A DNA stretch of 64,000 bases, from positions 212,206 through 276,205 of the forward strand of contig MEFP01000005.1 in the NCBI GenBank assembly GCA_001725155.1. The letters are read 5' to 3'. The DNA comes from Lysobacteraceae bacterium SCN 69-320 (GTDB lineage: Bacteria > Pseudomonadota > Gammaproteobacteria > Xanthomonadales > Rhodanobacteraceae). The stretch's first letter is position 1. Each line of letters starts with the position of its first letter. Shown here piece after piece: positions 7,475-14,883 of this stretch. Under the pieces are notes generated by a model. That model was given only the letters and a program-made list of their open reading frames with translations. It did not search any database and was not told where the DNA came from. Position numbers and translations under genes: made by a program.

Positions 7475-8334
7475 AGCACCGTCGGGAATTCATCGCCGGT
7501 GCGCGGGAAGATCGACCGCGCCGAAGTGACGCGCCGCCCCTTGCGACGCAAGTTCCACGCCTTGATAACCGCGTGCCACAGCGCGTGCGGCTTCAGGCTT
7601 TCGCCGGCATTTCGAGCAGCAATCAGCCGCTCACGGAGCTGGTACACGGGGTCACTGCTGGCAAGGCTCGCGCCGGTGAACAGGTCGTCCATGAACTGAT
7701 CGGCAGCCGCGGGGTCGCGCATAGCAAAGAAGTAGTGCAGCGCGATGGCCTTGCTGTGGTGCAGTGGCGGGTAATGGCGCGGCAGTCCGCGGATATGCTC
7801 AAGGCTCTGCGTGATCTTCGGATGCTCCAGCCAGAAGTCGCGGATCTCATGATTCGTCCGGCGCACCGTCGAGTGCCACTGAAGGCCGGCGTGGACGTTG
7901 ATGATGACGTGCATGGCGGTCGCCAGCTGCAGCGCGTCCCAGTATCCGACGCCTTCGATATTCAACACGTCCGAAGGCGCGCGCTTCTTGCCGGTGTCGA
8001 CCGTAACCTGGGTCTCGTCGTCGAGGCCTACCACGATGATGCAGCGCTGCGCTTTGCCGGAACGTATGATTGCGTTGAGGCGATGCTGTCCGTCGAGCAG
8101 CTTCTGCGACTTCGAGAACCGGATCGAATCCCCATTCGCCTTCCAGGCGCCGGCCAACATCTCCTCGGCGTACTGCTCGACGCGCTTGTCGTTGAGGTTG
8201 CGGTTGTTGCGGTTGTACCCGAGCCACACCTGCGCGATCTCCGGCGTCACGAGCACATCGTGGATACCGTATTGGTCGCACTTGGGAAGTTCGGCCGGGT
8301 TGATGTTGCCGCTGCGGTTGCCTACACTAGCCAT
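7471..8334 (-). CDS. Second ParB-like domain protein, phage
   Basis: 287 residues. It has a fold-type similar to its neighbour (YNRNNRNLNDKRVEQYAEEM, then SQKLLDGQHRLNAI), but the C-terminal half is different and lacks an obvious helix-turn-helix. LDGQHRL corresponds to the LDGRHR core of the downstream protein. The start at 8334 was chosen because it begins the conserved region; a longer frame upstream is basic and unlikely. Its stop overlaps the next start. Confidence 0.75.
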   Translation of the reverse strand: MASVGNRSGNINPAELPKCDQYGIHDVLVTPEIAQVWLGYNRNNRNLNDKRVEQYAEEMLAGAWKANGDSIRFSKSQKLLDGQHRLNAIIRSGKAQRCIIVVGLDDETQVTVDTGKKRAPSDVLNIEGVGYWDALQLATAMHVIINVHAGLQWHSTVRRTNHEIRDFWLEHPKITQSLEHIRGLPRHYPPLHHSKAIALHYFFAMRDPAAADQFMDDLFTGASLASSDPVYQLRERLIAARNAGESLKPHALWHAVIKAWNLRRKGRRVTSARSIFPRTGDEFPTVL

Positions 8335-8366
8335 GTCGATACTCCTGCCCTTTTGGGCCTTGATTG

Positions 8367-8395
8367 CCCCGCGCTCACAACGCGGGGTTTTCTTT
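8367..8395 (+). terminator. Intrinsic terminator-like hairpin, plus-strand orientation
   Basis: CCCCGCG, 7-nt loop, CGCGGGG, then TTTTCTTTCT. The T run is on the plus strand, opposite to the genes around it. It could block antisense transcription into the leftward operon, or be a plain hairpin in the leftward mRNA. Confidence 0.45.
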
Positions 8396-8408
8396 CTGCG
8401 GGTGCGAC

Positions 8409-8669
8409 TCATCCGCGCCCCGCATGCAGATGGATCTCTGCGCCGTCGGCAGCGAAGTGCAGCAGACCGGCGTCGGCCAGCTGGTGCAGTCGTTGTGTGA
8501 CGCCCGCGCGGCGGATCGACGCTGTCCGAGCTATCTCGGTATAGAGCTCGCGGGAGGCTCGTAGCGGGACGCCATGCTCGTAGCGGGACGCCAGAGCCAC
8601 GAGCATCAGCTTCGTCGGCGCGCACCGCACGTCTTGGCGCAGCGCCCATTTCATTGCGGTGGCGCTCAT
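8409..8669 (-). CDS. Small winged-helix phage protein, 86 aa
   Basis: The sequence is compatible with a winged helix: PTKLMLVALASRYEHGVPL, then LYTEIARTASIRRAGVTQRLHQLADAGLLHF, where the recognition helix and wing are apparent. It overlaps the methyltransferase stop by ATGA. Phage replication modules often start with such a domain (O-like N-terminus). It may be a split DNA-binding module for the initiator, or a regulator. Confidence 0.6.
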   Translation of the reverse strand: MSATAMKWALRQDVRCAPTKLMLVALASRYEHGVPLRASRELYTEIARTASIRRAGVTQRLHQLADAGLLHFAADGAEIHLHAGRG

Positions 8670-9739
8670 GCGGACACCTGCTGACGGAACAGCGCTGGCC
8701 CGGATTGCGTTTCGAGGTACGCCGCTACGAACTCCGCCGCGACCTGCGGGACGATGGCATTGCCGTAACCGCGCAGTCGTCCCACTCGGGCGGGTAGCCC
8801 ATGAGCCAGCGGGAATGTGCCGGGTTCAACTGGCCGCCACTTTCCATCGCGGCATCCGAGCCAGTCAGCAGTTCGCCAGAAGCCGTGAGTCGGCAGGGCG
8901 TCACTAACTTGCAGCACGCCCCGAAGTCCGTCACCGCGCCGCCCGGCGTCCTGCCCTTCCTTGTGAGAAAGCTCTCGGGCGACCCGTTCGATGGCGCTGC
9001 CGTCGGCGTCGGCCAGCCCGTCAACAGCGCGACCGTCCTGCGGCTGCTGTCGTTGTTCCCAGCCGCGTTGTTGCCGTTCTGCGCCGGTGTACCCGCCATC
9101 GGCGTTGGCCAGCCGGCCAGCATTGCGAACGCTGTTTCGCTCAGCGGCTTGCCGCGCGTTTGCGCCAGTCGTTCCGCCAGTCGTTCCGCCAGGAATTCCG
9201 CCGATCCGCCCGCGCTGTGCCAGTCCCTCGCGACCGGAGTCGGCCACCCAGCACAGCCGCTGTCGGATGTGCGGTGCGCCGATGCCCGCAGCGCAAAGAT
9301 CTGCTGCTGCGCAGGCGTAGCCCTGACCTTCAAGGTCAACTGATACAAGATCCCACCACTGCAGGGCAGCCGCTGACGCAAACTGTTCGCCAACGATGAC
9401 TGCAGGCTGGCACTGCGCGATGAGGTGCAGCCACGCAGGCCAAAGATGCCGCTTATCTGCAAACCCCTGGCCCGGACCTGCATCGCTGAAAGGCTGGCAA
9501 GGGCAGCTGCCAGTCCAGACGCTGCGATCATCAGGCCAGCCGGCGAGACGAAGCGCTCGGCTCCATCCGCCGATGCCGGCGAAGAAATGGCACTGCACGA
9601 ATCCGCGCAGATCGATCGGTCGGACATCCTCAATGCTCCTCGTGTCGACCTCGCCGTCGGCGATCAGTCCGCGGCGGATCAGCTCGCGCAGCCATGCCGC
9701 GGCGGCTGGGTCGTTCTCGTTGTAGTAGGCGCCGCTCAC
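8666..9739 (-). CDS. DNA C5-cytosine methyltransferase, phage
   Basis: 357 residues from a GTG at 9739 that overlaps the previous stop (GTGA). The SAM-binding motif FAGIGG is at 53-58 and the catalytic motif PCQPFSDAG at 80-88 (Cys81). [15 protein letters not shown] motif near the C-terminus matches motif X. Motif VI, normally ENV, is GEQF (Glu118) here. The variable region (190-300) is Gly/Gln rich. It probably protects phage DNA from host restriction; no cognate endonuclease is adjacent. Confidence 0.85.
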   Translation of the reverse strand: MSGAYYNENDPAAAAWLRELIRRGLIADGEVDTRSIEDVRPIDLRGFVQCHFFAGIGGWSRALRLAGWPDDRSVWTGSCPCQPFSDAGPGQGFADKRHLWPAWLHLIAQCQPAVIVGEQFASAAALQWWDLVSVDLEGQGYACAAADLCAAGIGAPHIRQRLCWVADSGREGLAQRGRIGGIPGGTTGGTTGANARQAAERNSVRNAGRLANADGGYTGAERQQRGWEQRQQPQDGRAVDGLADADGSAIERVARELSHKEGQDAGRRGDGLRGVLQVSDALPTHGFWRTADWLGCRDGKWRPVEPGTFPLAHGLPARVGRLRGYGNAIVPQVAAEFVAAYLETQSGPALFRQQVSA

Positions 9740-10224
9740 TGGTCGCAGCCCCGGCCGACTTCGCGGCCGCTCGCGGACGTGAACTTGCGCCACGGCACCC
9801 AGCCGGCCGGGCAGTGAAAGCCCCACTCGCGGAGGCGCGGGCCGGTGATGAACAGGGTCGTGCAGATCCCGGCGTGCAGCTCGATGCGGTGAGCGTGCTT
9901 CGCGGTGCGAACGATGACGTCACCGGCGCGGCGCACGACTCGCTCATGGATGCCGCTGGCGGCGATCGTGTGCTCCGTGTATTCGCCGTCGAGCAGCAGC
10001 GAGCAGTTGATCCACGGGTGATCGTGCAGCGCCCGGTCATCGTCGCTGCGATGAAATTCGTGCAGATAGACGTTGAGGCAGCGGTTGCGCGGGATCACGA
10101 ACCAGCGGAGCAGGTACGGCGAATCTTCGCCGCCGATGATCACGTCTGGATCGCGGCGCAACGCAACGCGTTCCCGGAGTTTCCGTGCCAGCCACCCCAC
10201 AAGCTTCGCGCGGATTCGCGCCAT
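9736..10224 (-). CDS. Cupin-like phage protein, 162 aa
   Basis: The central region has LHDHPWINCSLLLDGEYTEH and an RRAGDVIVRTAKHAHRI segment, which resembles a double-stranded beta-helix (cupin) with possible His ligands. Such proteins are recurrent but uncharacterised in phage genomes. It sits between the methyltransferase and a small membrane protein. The fold is inferred from motif spacing. Confidence 0.6.
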   Translation of the reverse strand: MARIRAKLVGWLARKLRERVALRRDPDVIIGGEDSPYLLRWFVIPRNRCLNVYLHEFHRSDDDRALHDHPWINCSLLLDGEYTEHTIAASGIHERVVRRAGDVIVRTAKHAHRIELHAGICTTLFITGPRLREWGFHCPAGWVPWRKFTSASGREVGRGCDQ

Positions 10225-10338
10225 GTTGCCCTTCCCTCGCGCCCCTAGCGCGTCAATCTACGGGTTGATCCTGTTGCCGCGGTCGCCTTGCACCGCCACG
10301 GCTCGGCTCTTGCTGCCGGCTTTCACCGGCCCACGGTG

Positions 10339-10503
10339 CTATCCGAAGAAACCGCCGAACCAGAGCAGCAGCGCGACGAAGACAGTGCTCAGCACCGTCC
10401 CGCCGAAGCGCACCGTCGTCGTCTGCCCGTTGCGCGCGTACGCGATCAGCAGGCCCCAGAACGCGAGCAGGAACCAAACGACCTGCGGCCAGTTCACGCG
10501 CAT
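10339..10503 (-). CDS. Small phage membrane protein, 54 aa
   Basis: Two hydrophobic segments (about 7-21 and 36-52) separated by a polar turn with NGQTTTVRFG. The start overlaps the end of the CII-position gene. It may act in superinfection exclusion or envelope modification. No family was recognised. Confidence 0.5.
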   Translation of the reverse strand: MRVNWPQVVWFLLAFWGLLIAYARNGQTTTVRFGGTVLSTVFVALLLWFGGFFG

Positions 10504-10883
10504 GAGGTTTGCTCCAGCTGCGCAAGCTGCTGCAGCAACGCGGCGCGCTTGCGGTCGGTGTCGGTGATCGGGACGAGCCGGAAGCCGAGGCGCGCGGCGA
10601 GCCACTGCAGCACTGCGGCGTTGCCCAGCGCTTTGCACAGATCCGGCAGCTTGTCCTCGGGCATGTACGCCGGCGAGTTCACGGGCTTGCGCTGGATGCG
10701 CGACCAGACCGAGGCCTGCATGCCCAGCGTGTCGGCCAGATCACCGTCGCTGATCGACTTGCGGCTCAGTGCGCGCGCAACGCCCAGCGCCTGGACGAAC
10801 GTCGGGCAGTGCTGGATCAGCTCGTCGGCGACGAGATCGATGCCGGGCACCGCAGACAGCGAGGAAAACAGATTGGGATTCAT
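10494..10883 (-). CDS. Phage regulator in the CII position, 129 aa
   Basis: Residues 35-65 (ARALSRKSISDGDLADTLGMQASVWSRIQRK) look like a helix-turn-helix in which the protein reads a phage site. It is the first gene after the probable tR1-like terminator and opens the replication operon, exactly where lambda places cII. Similarity to CII itself was not seen; the assignment is positional. Start ATG at 10883. Confidence 0.55.
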   Translation of the reverse strand: MNPNLFSSLSAVPGIDLVADELIQHCPTFVQALGVARALSRKSISDGDLADTLGMQASVWSRIQRKPVNSPAYMPEDKLPDLCKALGNAAVLQWLAARLGFRLVPITDTDRKRAALLQQLAQLEQTSCA

Positions 10884-10923
10884 CGTGACGACTCGTCGTG
10901 ACTCGCGTTGAGGGATGAAAAAG

Positions 10924-10955
10924 ACCGAAAAAGAAGGGGCGCACTCCGGCGCCCC
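10924..10955 (-). terminator. Intrinsic terminator between the cro operon and the replication operon
   Basis: On the minus strand GGGGCGC, a 6-nt loop, GCGCCCC is followed by TTCTTTTT. It lies in the 82-base gap between the 115-aa gene and the CII-position gene. In lambda the matching place holds tR1, so an antitermination step may control entry into the replication genes. Confidence 0.65.
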
Positions 10956-10965
10956 AGTCCTGAAT

Positions 10966-11313
10966 TCACATGCTCAAGAGAACGCCCAGGCCCAGACCGA
11001 GCAGGAACGTCACAGCAGCGGCGATGTACTCGTTCGCGCTGAGCTGCGAGATCGACATCGCGCCTGTGTGGCGCCGCGACGGCTCGGACGCAGGGATGAA
11101 CGGCGGCGGCAGCAGGTTGCGCGTCATCCCGGTGCGGCTCGGGCCCAGCAGCGGCTCCAGATGCGGAGCCAGCTTGTGCGCGAGTTCGGCCATCTCATCG
11201 GCCTTGGTGCGTGGCGGCGGAATCGCCGCACGGAGCGCGTCCACGAATCGCCTATCGGCGGCCAGGTCACGCACCGGGGGCATGCGAATATCGATTCGTG
11301 GAGTGTCGGCCAT
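10966..11313 (-). CDS. Phage protein with C-terminal membrane anchor, 115 aa
   Basis: The start at 11313 is one base from the Cro-like stop, so it shares that transcript. A soluble N-terminal part (1-85) is followed by one hydrophobic segment (about 95-114) at the extreme C-terminus, typical of a tail-anchored protein. No motif was recognised. Being co-expressed with the Cro-type regulator, it is an immediate-early product. Confidence 0.5.
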   Translation of the reverse strand: MADTPRIDIRMPPVRDLAADRRFVDALRAAIPPPRTKADEMAELAHKLAPHLEPLLGPSRTGMTRNLLPPPFIPASEPSRRHTGAMSISQLSANEYIAAAVTFLLGLGLGVLLSM

Positions 11314-11314
11314 A

Positions 11315-11542
11315 TCAGGCAGCCTCCCCTTCGCGGGCGGCGGTCGGCGACTGCTGGCCGTAGAGCACCTGCAACACATCCATGCCCAGCGCAGCAGCGA
11401 TGAGCGGAGCTGCGACGACGTCGATCGTCTGCTTGCCACTCTCGATCCGAGAGACGGTGCCTTGATCCTTGCGAATCAGGCGGGCGAATTCGACCTGCGT
11501 CAGGCCGGCAGCTATACGGGCTTTTCGAAGATCATTGCGCAT
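11315..11542 (-). CDS. Cro-type XRE-family repressor
   Basis: 75 residues, almost wholly an XRE helix-turn-helix: LRKARIAAGLTQVEFARLIRKDQGTVSRIESGKQ. Divergent from the CI-type gene, with a 92-base switch between them. A minus-strand promoter can be drawn with -35 TTGACA at 11574-11579 and a -10-like CATATT at 11550-11555, placing the transcript start at or next to the ATG. Its role would be to favour lytic growth by blocking repressor transcription. Confidence 0.8.
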   Translation of the reverse strand: MRNDLRKARIAAGLTQVEFARLIRKDQGTVSRIESGKQTIDVVAAPLIAAALGMDVLQVLYGQQSPTAAREGEAA

Positions 11543-11549
11543 GTAGCCG

Positions 11550-11612
11550 AATATGCATGCCGTGCATCATGCATGTCAAGCATATGCACCGCGAGGCATG
11601 GGCGCCGTGCAT
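11550..11612. promoter_or_regulatory. Lysogeny switch: three 15-bp operators between cro-like and cI-like genes
   Basis: Three sites fit the pattern ATGCA-N5-TGCAT with small deviations: 11553-11567 (ATGCATGCCGTGCAT), 11569-11583 (ATGCATGTCAAGCAT) and 11598-11612 (ATGGGCGCCGTGCAT). The first two cover the -10/-35 region of the leftward cro-type promoter; the third is nearer the repressor gene. This is a typical three-operator phage switch, read directly from sequence. Confidence 0.7.
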
Positions 11613-11634
11613 ATTTGCGGCGAGAATCACGAAT

Positions 11635-12120
11635 ATGAACGACGCTCATGCCGCATTGGCGCTCGCGATTCGCGAAGCCATCGAGAGTTCGCCGCTGACC
11701 CAGGAAAAGATCTCTGAGCAGTCAGGCATCTCGCAAAGCATGCTGTCCAGGATTCAGAACGCCCAAACCAGCGTCACGACCGAGCGGCTCGCACTGCTTG
11801 CTGCGACGATTGGGACCACGCCAAGTGCGCTCTGGAAGCGGGCGGAAATTATTGACGAGCAAGGGATCGCGCCGGCACCGCCGGCGCGAAAGAGCGCTCC
11901 AACAAAGAGTCAGAAACAGATCGAGGTAATCGAGGGCGTGATGTATGCGATCGTCGCAGGAGTCAGCGAGCCCGAATCAACTGAAGCCGAGGCGATCCTT
12001 CGCAGCCTGAAGCAGTACCAGTCTCGACTGCCGGCGCCAGACCCCCTTGTGTCTGGACTAATTTCAGCGATGGAGTCCGGACTGAAGAAACGACGCGGTC
12101 GGCGGAAACCGCGCGACTAG
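11635..12120 (+). CDS. CI-type phage repressor (XRE family)
   Basis: 161 residues. The N-terminal XRE helix-turn-helix (about 10-65) has SSPLTQEKISEQSGISQSMLSRIQN. A linker rich in Ala, Pro and Lys and a helical C-terminus follow, with a basic end (KKRRGRRKPRD). There is no visible S24/LexA-type peptidase domain, so induction by RecA autocleavage is not supported by sequence. The start at 11635 has no clear ribosome site and the mRNA may be leaderless. It presumably represses both the cro-type promoter and the rightward promoter near 12940. Confidence 0.75.
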   Translation: MNDAHAALALAIREAIESSPLTQEKISEQSGISQSMLSRIQNAQTSVTTERLALLAATIGTTPSALWKRAEIIDEQGIAPAPPARKSAPTKSQKQIEVIEGVMYAIVAGVSEPESTEAEAILRSLKQYQSRLPAPDPLVSGLISAMESGLKKRRGRRKPRD

Positions 12121-12309
12121 GCGAATCAAACCGCTTCAGAAATTCGCCCATTATGTGATCCGACACTTCGAACATATGCCCCCCTTAGGCCTAAGTTCAC
12201 CGCAGTAGATCGGCGCCCCGTCTCATCGGCTGCGAGACGGACGGCCACGGCAAGTGGACACAATTGCCCGCCGGAATTTGCTAGTACCGCGTTAAGCTCG
12301 CGGCGGGTA

Positions 12310-12831
12310 TTACCCCCTATTCAGGGGTTGCGCTCCATGAAATTCAGCATAGAGCCTCCTCCCGGCTGGCGTTCCGACCGGCACCAATTGCTCACTTCCG
12401 CAACGTCGGCACTTCTTGTGCCGCGAACCCATGCGCCAGACCGAATAAATGATCGCAACCGGGAACATGATGACTGTCAGCGACAGCATCCAGAGCAATA
12501 GCTCCATGCCGGTGGACCCACGAACAGCACTCTTCGCTGCCCCGATAGAGCCGCAAGTCGTGCAGATCAGGGACGACTCCAGCCGCCGCTGAGTTGCGGC
12601 GCGCTTCGCCGCCGCGGCGCGCTCTTCGCGCACGGCCGCCGCTGCAAGTTCCGCGGACCTCTTTGCCGCAGCTGCTGCGCGCGACTCGGCATCAACCCTG
12701 GACCTCTGCGCGGTTATCGCAATGTGCTGATCGACTTTTGCGTAGATCGCCCCGCAGAACGGGCAGCTTTCAAGGGCGTCCCAGGTCGCGGCCTCGTTAT
12801 TTTTCGAGCACTTACCGCAGATTCGATCCAT
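12310..12831 (-). CDS. Zinc-ribbon membrane protein of unknown role (lysogenic cargo)
   Basis: 173 residues. An N-terminal zinc ribbon (CGKCSKNNEA...CPFC) is followed by an Ala/Arg-rich helix likely to be coiled coil (35-90), a second CTTC motif, a membrane segment (about 117-137) and a last CRRC motif. It lies alone, opposite the rightward operon and next to the repressor gene. That is a common place for genes expressed in the lysogen, such as exclusion proteins; the role is inferred from position only. Confidence 0.55.
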   Translation of the reverse strand: MDRICGKCSKNNEAATWDALESCPFCGAIYAKVDQHIAITAQRSRVDAESRAAAAAKRSAELAAAAVREERAAAAKRAATQRRLESSLICTTCGSIGAAKSAVRGSTGMELLLWMLSLTVIMFPVAIIYSVWRMGSRHKKCRRCGSEQLVPVGTPAGRRLYAEFHGAQPLNRG

Positions 12832-12918
12832 TGCATCACCCAGGCTGCGAGGTACTGCAAGCAATCCTGACGCGAGTTGCATGGTCCTCTCAACGGCGCG
12901 TGCGATTATTTGTCCACG

Positions 12919-12953
12919 ATGCACTTGACGCATATGCATCTCGTGCATAGTAT
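12919..12953 (+). promoter_or_regulatory. Rightward early promoter with two abutting repressor operators
   Basis: A promoter with -35 TTGACG (12925-12930), a 17-base spacer and -10 TAGTAT (12948-12953). Two 15-bp sites of the switch type lie end to end over it: ATGCACTTGACGCAT (12919-12933) and ATGCATCTCGTGCAT (12934-12948). The first gene of the operon starts 43 bases after the -10 with an AAGGGG ribosome site. This acts like lambda pL, but is separated from the switch by two genes. Confidence 0.75.
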
Positions 12954-12995
12954 CGATCCCACGCCCCGCCACCCGGCGGGCCGAAGGGGCAGAAC

Positions 12996-13241
12996 ATGCG
13001 AGAGCAGCAGATCAAGCGCGCAACCGAACTCGGCGCGCAGGCTTTCCGGAGCGGGCTGAAGGCGGCGCCCGCGCTGTGCGTCGAATTCATGAAGATGATC
13101 GACGGCCGCGCGGTCGGCGCCTCGCCGGCCGGAGAGGCGAGCAACATCGAACTCCTCAAGTCGTGGATCGCCGGCTGGCACTCGACGGCCGCCGATGCCT
13201 TCGCCGCCGACCTGGCGCAGTTGATGGCGGTGCGCTCATGA
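12996..13241 (+). CDS. Phage hypothetical protein, 81 aa
   Basis: First gene of the rightward operon, with ribosome site AAGGGG. Helical, no membrane segment. The stop overlaps the next start (ATGA). No family was recognised; early-operon position suggests a host-takeover or recombination accessory. Confidence 0.55.
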   Translation: MREQQIKRATELGAQAFRSGLKAAPALCVEFMKMIDGRAVGASPAGEASNIELLKSWIAGWHSTAADAFAADLAQLMAVRS

Positions 13242-13573
13242 GCGCCGGGACTGGCAAGACGTTCTCGCTGGTCACCGTCCTCGAAGTCGCATCGGGCCGC
13301 AAGCTGAACAACGATCGCCTCGACGGCGTTGTCGAGCTGATGAGCCACATCGTCGGGCGCCCGCTCATGACGCATGTCCTGCCGCGCTACCAGGCCGGCT
13401 GCGCTGCATGGCTCCTGGCTACTTATCCGCAACTTGGCGCTGCTGCCGAGCTGGCCCGCGACATTCGCGCCGAGGATATGTCTGCCTGGCTTGCGCGGCA
13501 GCGCGAGAAGTACGGCGACGCGTTCCAGATCAGCCCGGTTCCAGCCGCCGAGCGCGCGATCCTCGGGGGCTGA
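13238..13573 (+). CDS. DUF7736-like phage protein, 111 aa
   Basis: The start is coupled to the previous gene. The core TFSLVTVLEVASGR, then GVVELMSHIVGRPLMTHVLPR, resembles a family of small phage proteins in which a first half (V-T-V-L-..-T-G-R) and a second half (M-T-..-T-H-Q-L-P-R) recur. Function unknown. The family assignment is from memory of the pattern and should be treated as tentative. Confidence 0.6.
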   Translation: MSAGTGKTFSLVTVLEVASGRKLNNDRLDGVVELMSHIVGRPLMTHVLPRYQAGCAAWLLATYPQLGAAAELARDIRAEDMSAWLARQREKYGDAFQISPVPAAERAILGG

Positions 13574-13576
13574 GCC

Positions 13577-13915
13577 ATGGACAACCTCACTCCCAACCAT
13601 GCGCGCGAGGCCGGTGCGCGCTGCGGCGTCATCGAATTGCTCGGCGGTCCGCGCAACATCTATCTGTCGGCGGATGACCGCACGTCGATGGACGTCGCCC
13701 TCGCCATGGGCAACGAAAGCCAGCGCCGGCCGCTGATCCAGTGCGAAGCAATTGTCTGCGTGACGATTCGAGCGTTCGAGCGTCCGACGATCTCGCGCAA
13801 TAGCGACAACGGCCGCCGCGGGCTGAGCTGGGCAAGCGGCTACATTTCGCTGTACGACAGCGAAGTCGACCTCGTGGCTGCCTGGCTTGATGGCTGGGCG
13901 GGGGGCGGCGCATGA
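13577..13915 (+). CDS. Phage hypothetical protein, 112 aa
   Basis: A soluble protein of mixed composition with no recognisable motif. It overlaps the next start by 4 bases in the rightward operon. Confidence 0.5.
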   Translation: MDNLTPNHAREAGARCGVIELLGGPRNIYLSADDRTSMDVALAMGNESQRRPLIQCEAIVCVTIRAFERPTISRNSDNGRRGLSWASGYISLYDSEVDLVAAWLDGWAGGGA

Positions 13916-14139
13916 CCACCATCGTCTTCTGGATCTGCGTCGCGGTCAGCGTGCTGCCGTTCGCGGCCGCCGGCTACAACGCTCTCACTCGCAAGCGCCG
14001 GCACGACGCCGAGCAGCGCGCGCTGGCCGCCTCGGTCGCGCTCCAGCGCCGACTCGATGCACGCATCGCTGCCGAGCGCAGCCTGCCGAAGAGCCTCGCA
14101 GCTCTGTCGGCGGGGGCAGGAGCGCGCCGCCATGGCTGA
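13912..14139 (+). CDS. Small phage membrane protein, 75 aa
   Basis: One N-terminal hydrophobic segment (about 3-22) followed by a long charged helix (25-65). This layout resembles i-spanin or signal-anchor proteins, but the gene lies in an early operon, not the lysis region. The role is not known. Confidence 0.5.
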   Translation: MTTIVFWICVAVSVLPFAAAGYNALTRKRRHDAEQRALAASVALQRRLDARIAAERSLPKSLAALSAGAGARRHG

Positions 14140-14329
14140 GCGCTACATCTCCGAGCTCACGCTGCGCAATGGCGGACGGCTTGCAGTTGCAGGTGGCGAT
14201 GACACGGGCGGAGCCACGCGCATTGTGATCGGCAGCGGGCCCTGGGCGCTCGTCCTCGATCCTCAAGACGCGCTTGCACTCTCCGTGCTCATCGACCGCG
14301 CCTACCGCGCAATGCAGGTGCCGCGGTGA
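14132..14329 (+). CDS. Phage hypothetical protein, 65 aa
   Basis: Start ATG at 14132, inside the end of the previous gene. Short beta-rich protein (GGDDTGGATRIVIGSGPWALVLD). The stop overlaps the next start. No family was recognised. Confidence 0.5.
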   Translation: MAERYISELTLRNGGRLAVAGGDDTGGATRIVIGSGPWALVLDPQDALALSVLIDRAYRAMQVPR

Positions 14330-14613
14330 TCTCTCGCTATCGCGAGCCGGACATCAGGCCGGTCGCAATGCCGCACAAGCAGGTCCAGATCGGGTCACAG
14401 GTTCGGTTGAATGCCGGCTCGCACATCGGCGCTCTCGGTGTCGTGCTCGCAGTCCGCAGAGACGGCACGCGCGCACTGATCGAGTACGTCGGCGATGCGG
14501 CCGAGAAGGTGCAGTTTTGGGCGCCGACTAGCGATTGCGAGGTCGTCGTCTACGAAGACATGAGTTTCCGCCGCAAGCGCATCCCGCGCTCGGCTCCCGC
14601 CAATCGGAGGTAA
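14326..14613 (+). CDS. Phage hypothetical protein, 95 aa
   Basis: Contains a compact beta region (VQIGSQVRLNAGSHIGALGVVLAV, then GTRALIEYVG) that resembles a KOW or SH3-like barrel. Coupled to the previous gene. The fold is inferred; the role is unknown. Confidence 0.5.
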   Translation: MISRYREPDIRPVAMPHKQVQIGSQVRLNAGSHIGALGVVLAVRRDGTRALIEYVGDAAEKVQFWAPTSDCEVVVYEDMSFRRKRIPRSAPANRR

Positions 14614-14616
14614 GCC

Positions 14617-14883
14617 ATGCGTTTCCTCGCAACGTTCATCCTGCGCGCTCTGTCGCGCCCGTCGACGCCGGCCGAGCAGATCGACGCTCGTGCCGCCGCC
14701 GCTCGCAACCGCGTTCTGCGCGCGTGCCGCGGACGCTACACCGGCATGCGCCTTGCCGAGGCCCAGGCGCGCGCCGAGGCGTGGGTGCGGCGCGGTATCA
14801 GCGTCGACGACGCTGTCTATCGCGCCAACGCTTGGGCGCGCGATGCGATGCCTGCGCGCCGCTCGCCGGAGGTCGCCGCCTGA
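14617..14883 (+). CDS. Phage hypothetical protein, 88 aa
   Basis: Strongly basic and Ala/Arg-rich, with a putative helical pair (60-80). It is preceded by a GGAGG ribosome site and its stop touches the next start. Similar small basic proteins are frequent in phage early operons; none is specific enough for a call. Confidence 0.5.
   Translation: MRFLATFILRALSRPSTPAEQIDARAAAARNRVLRACRGRYTGMRLAEAQARAEAWVRRGISVDDAVYRANAWARDAMPARRSPEVAA

Noticed and set aside
9388..9640. Coding frame (302 codons) inside the methyltransferase on the same strand
   Set aside because: Different frame, Ala/Ser-rich, while the methyltransferase frame carries the catalytic motifs.
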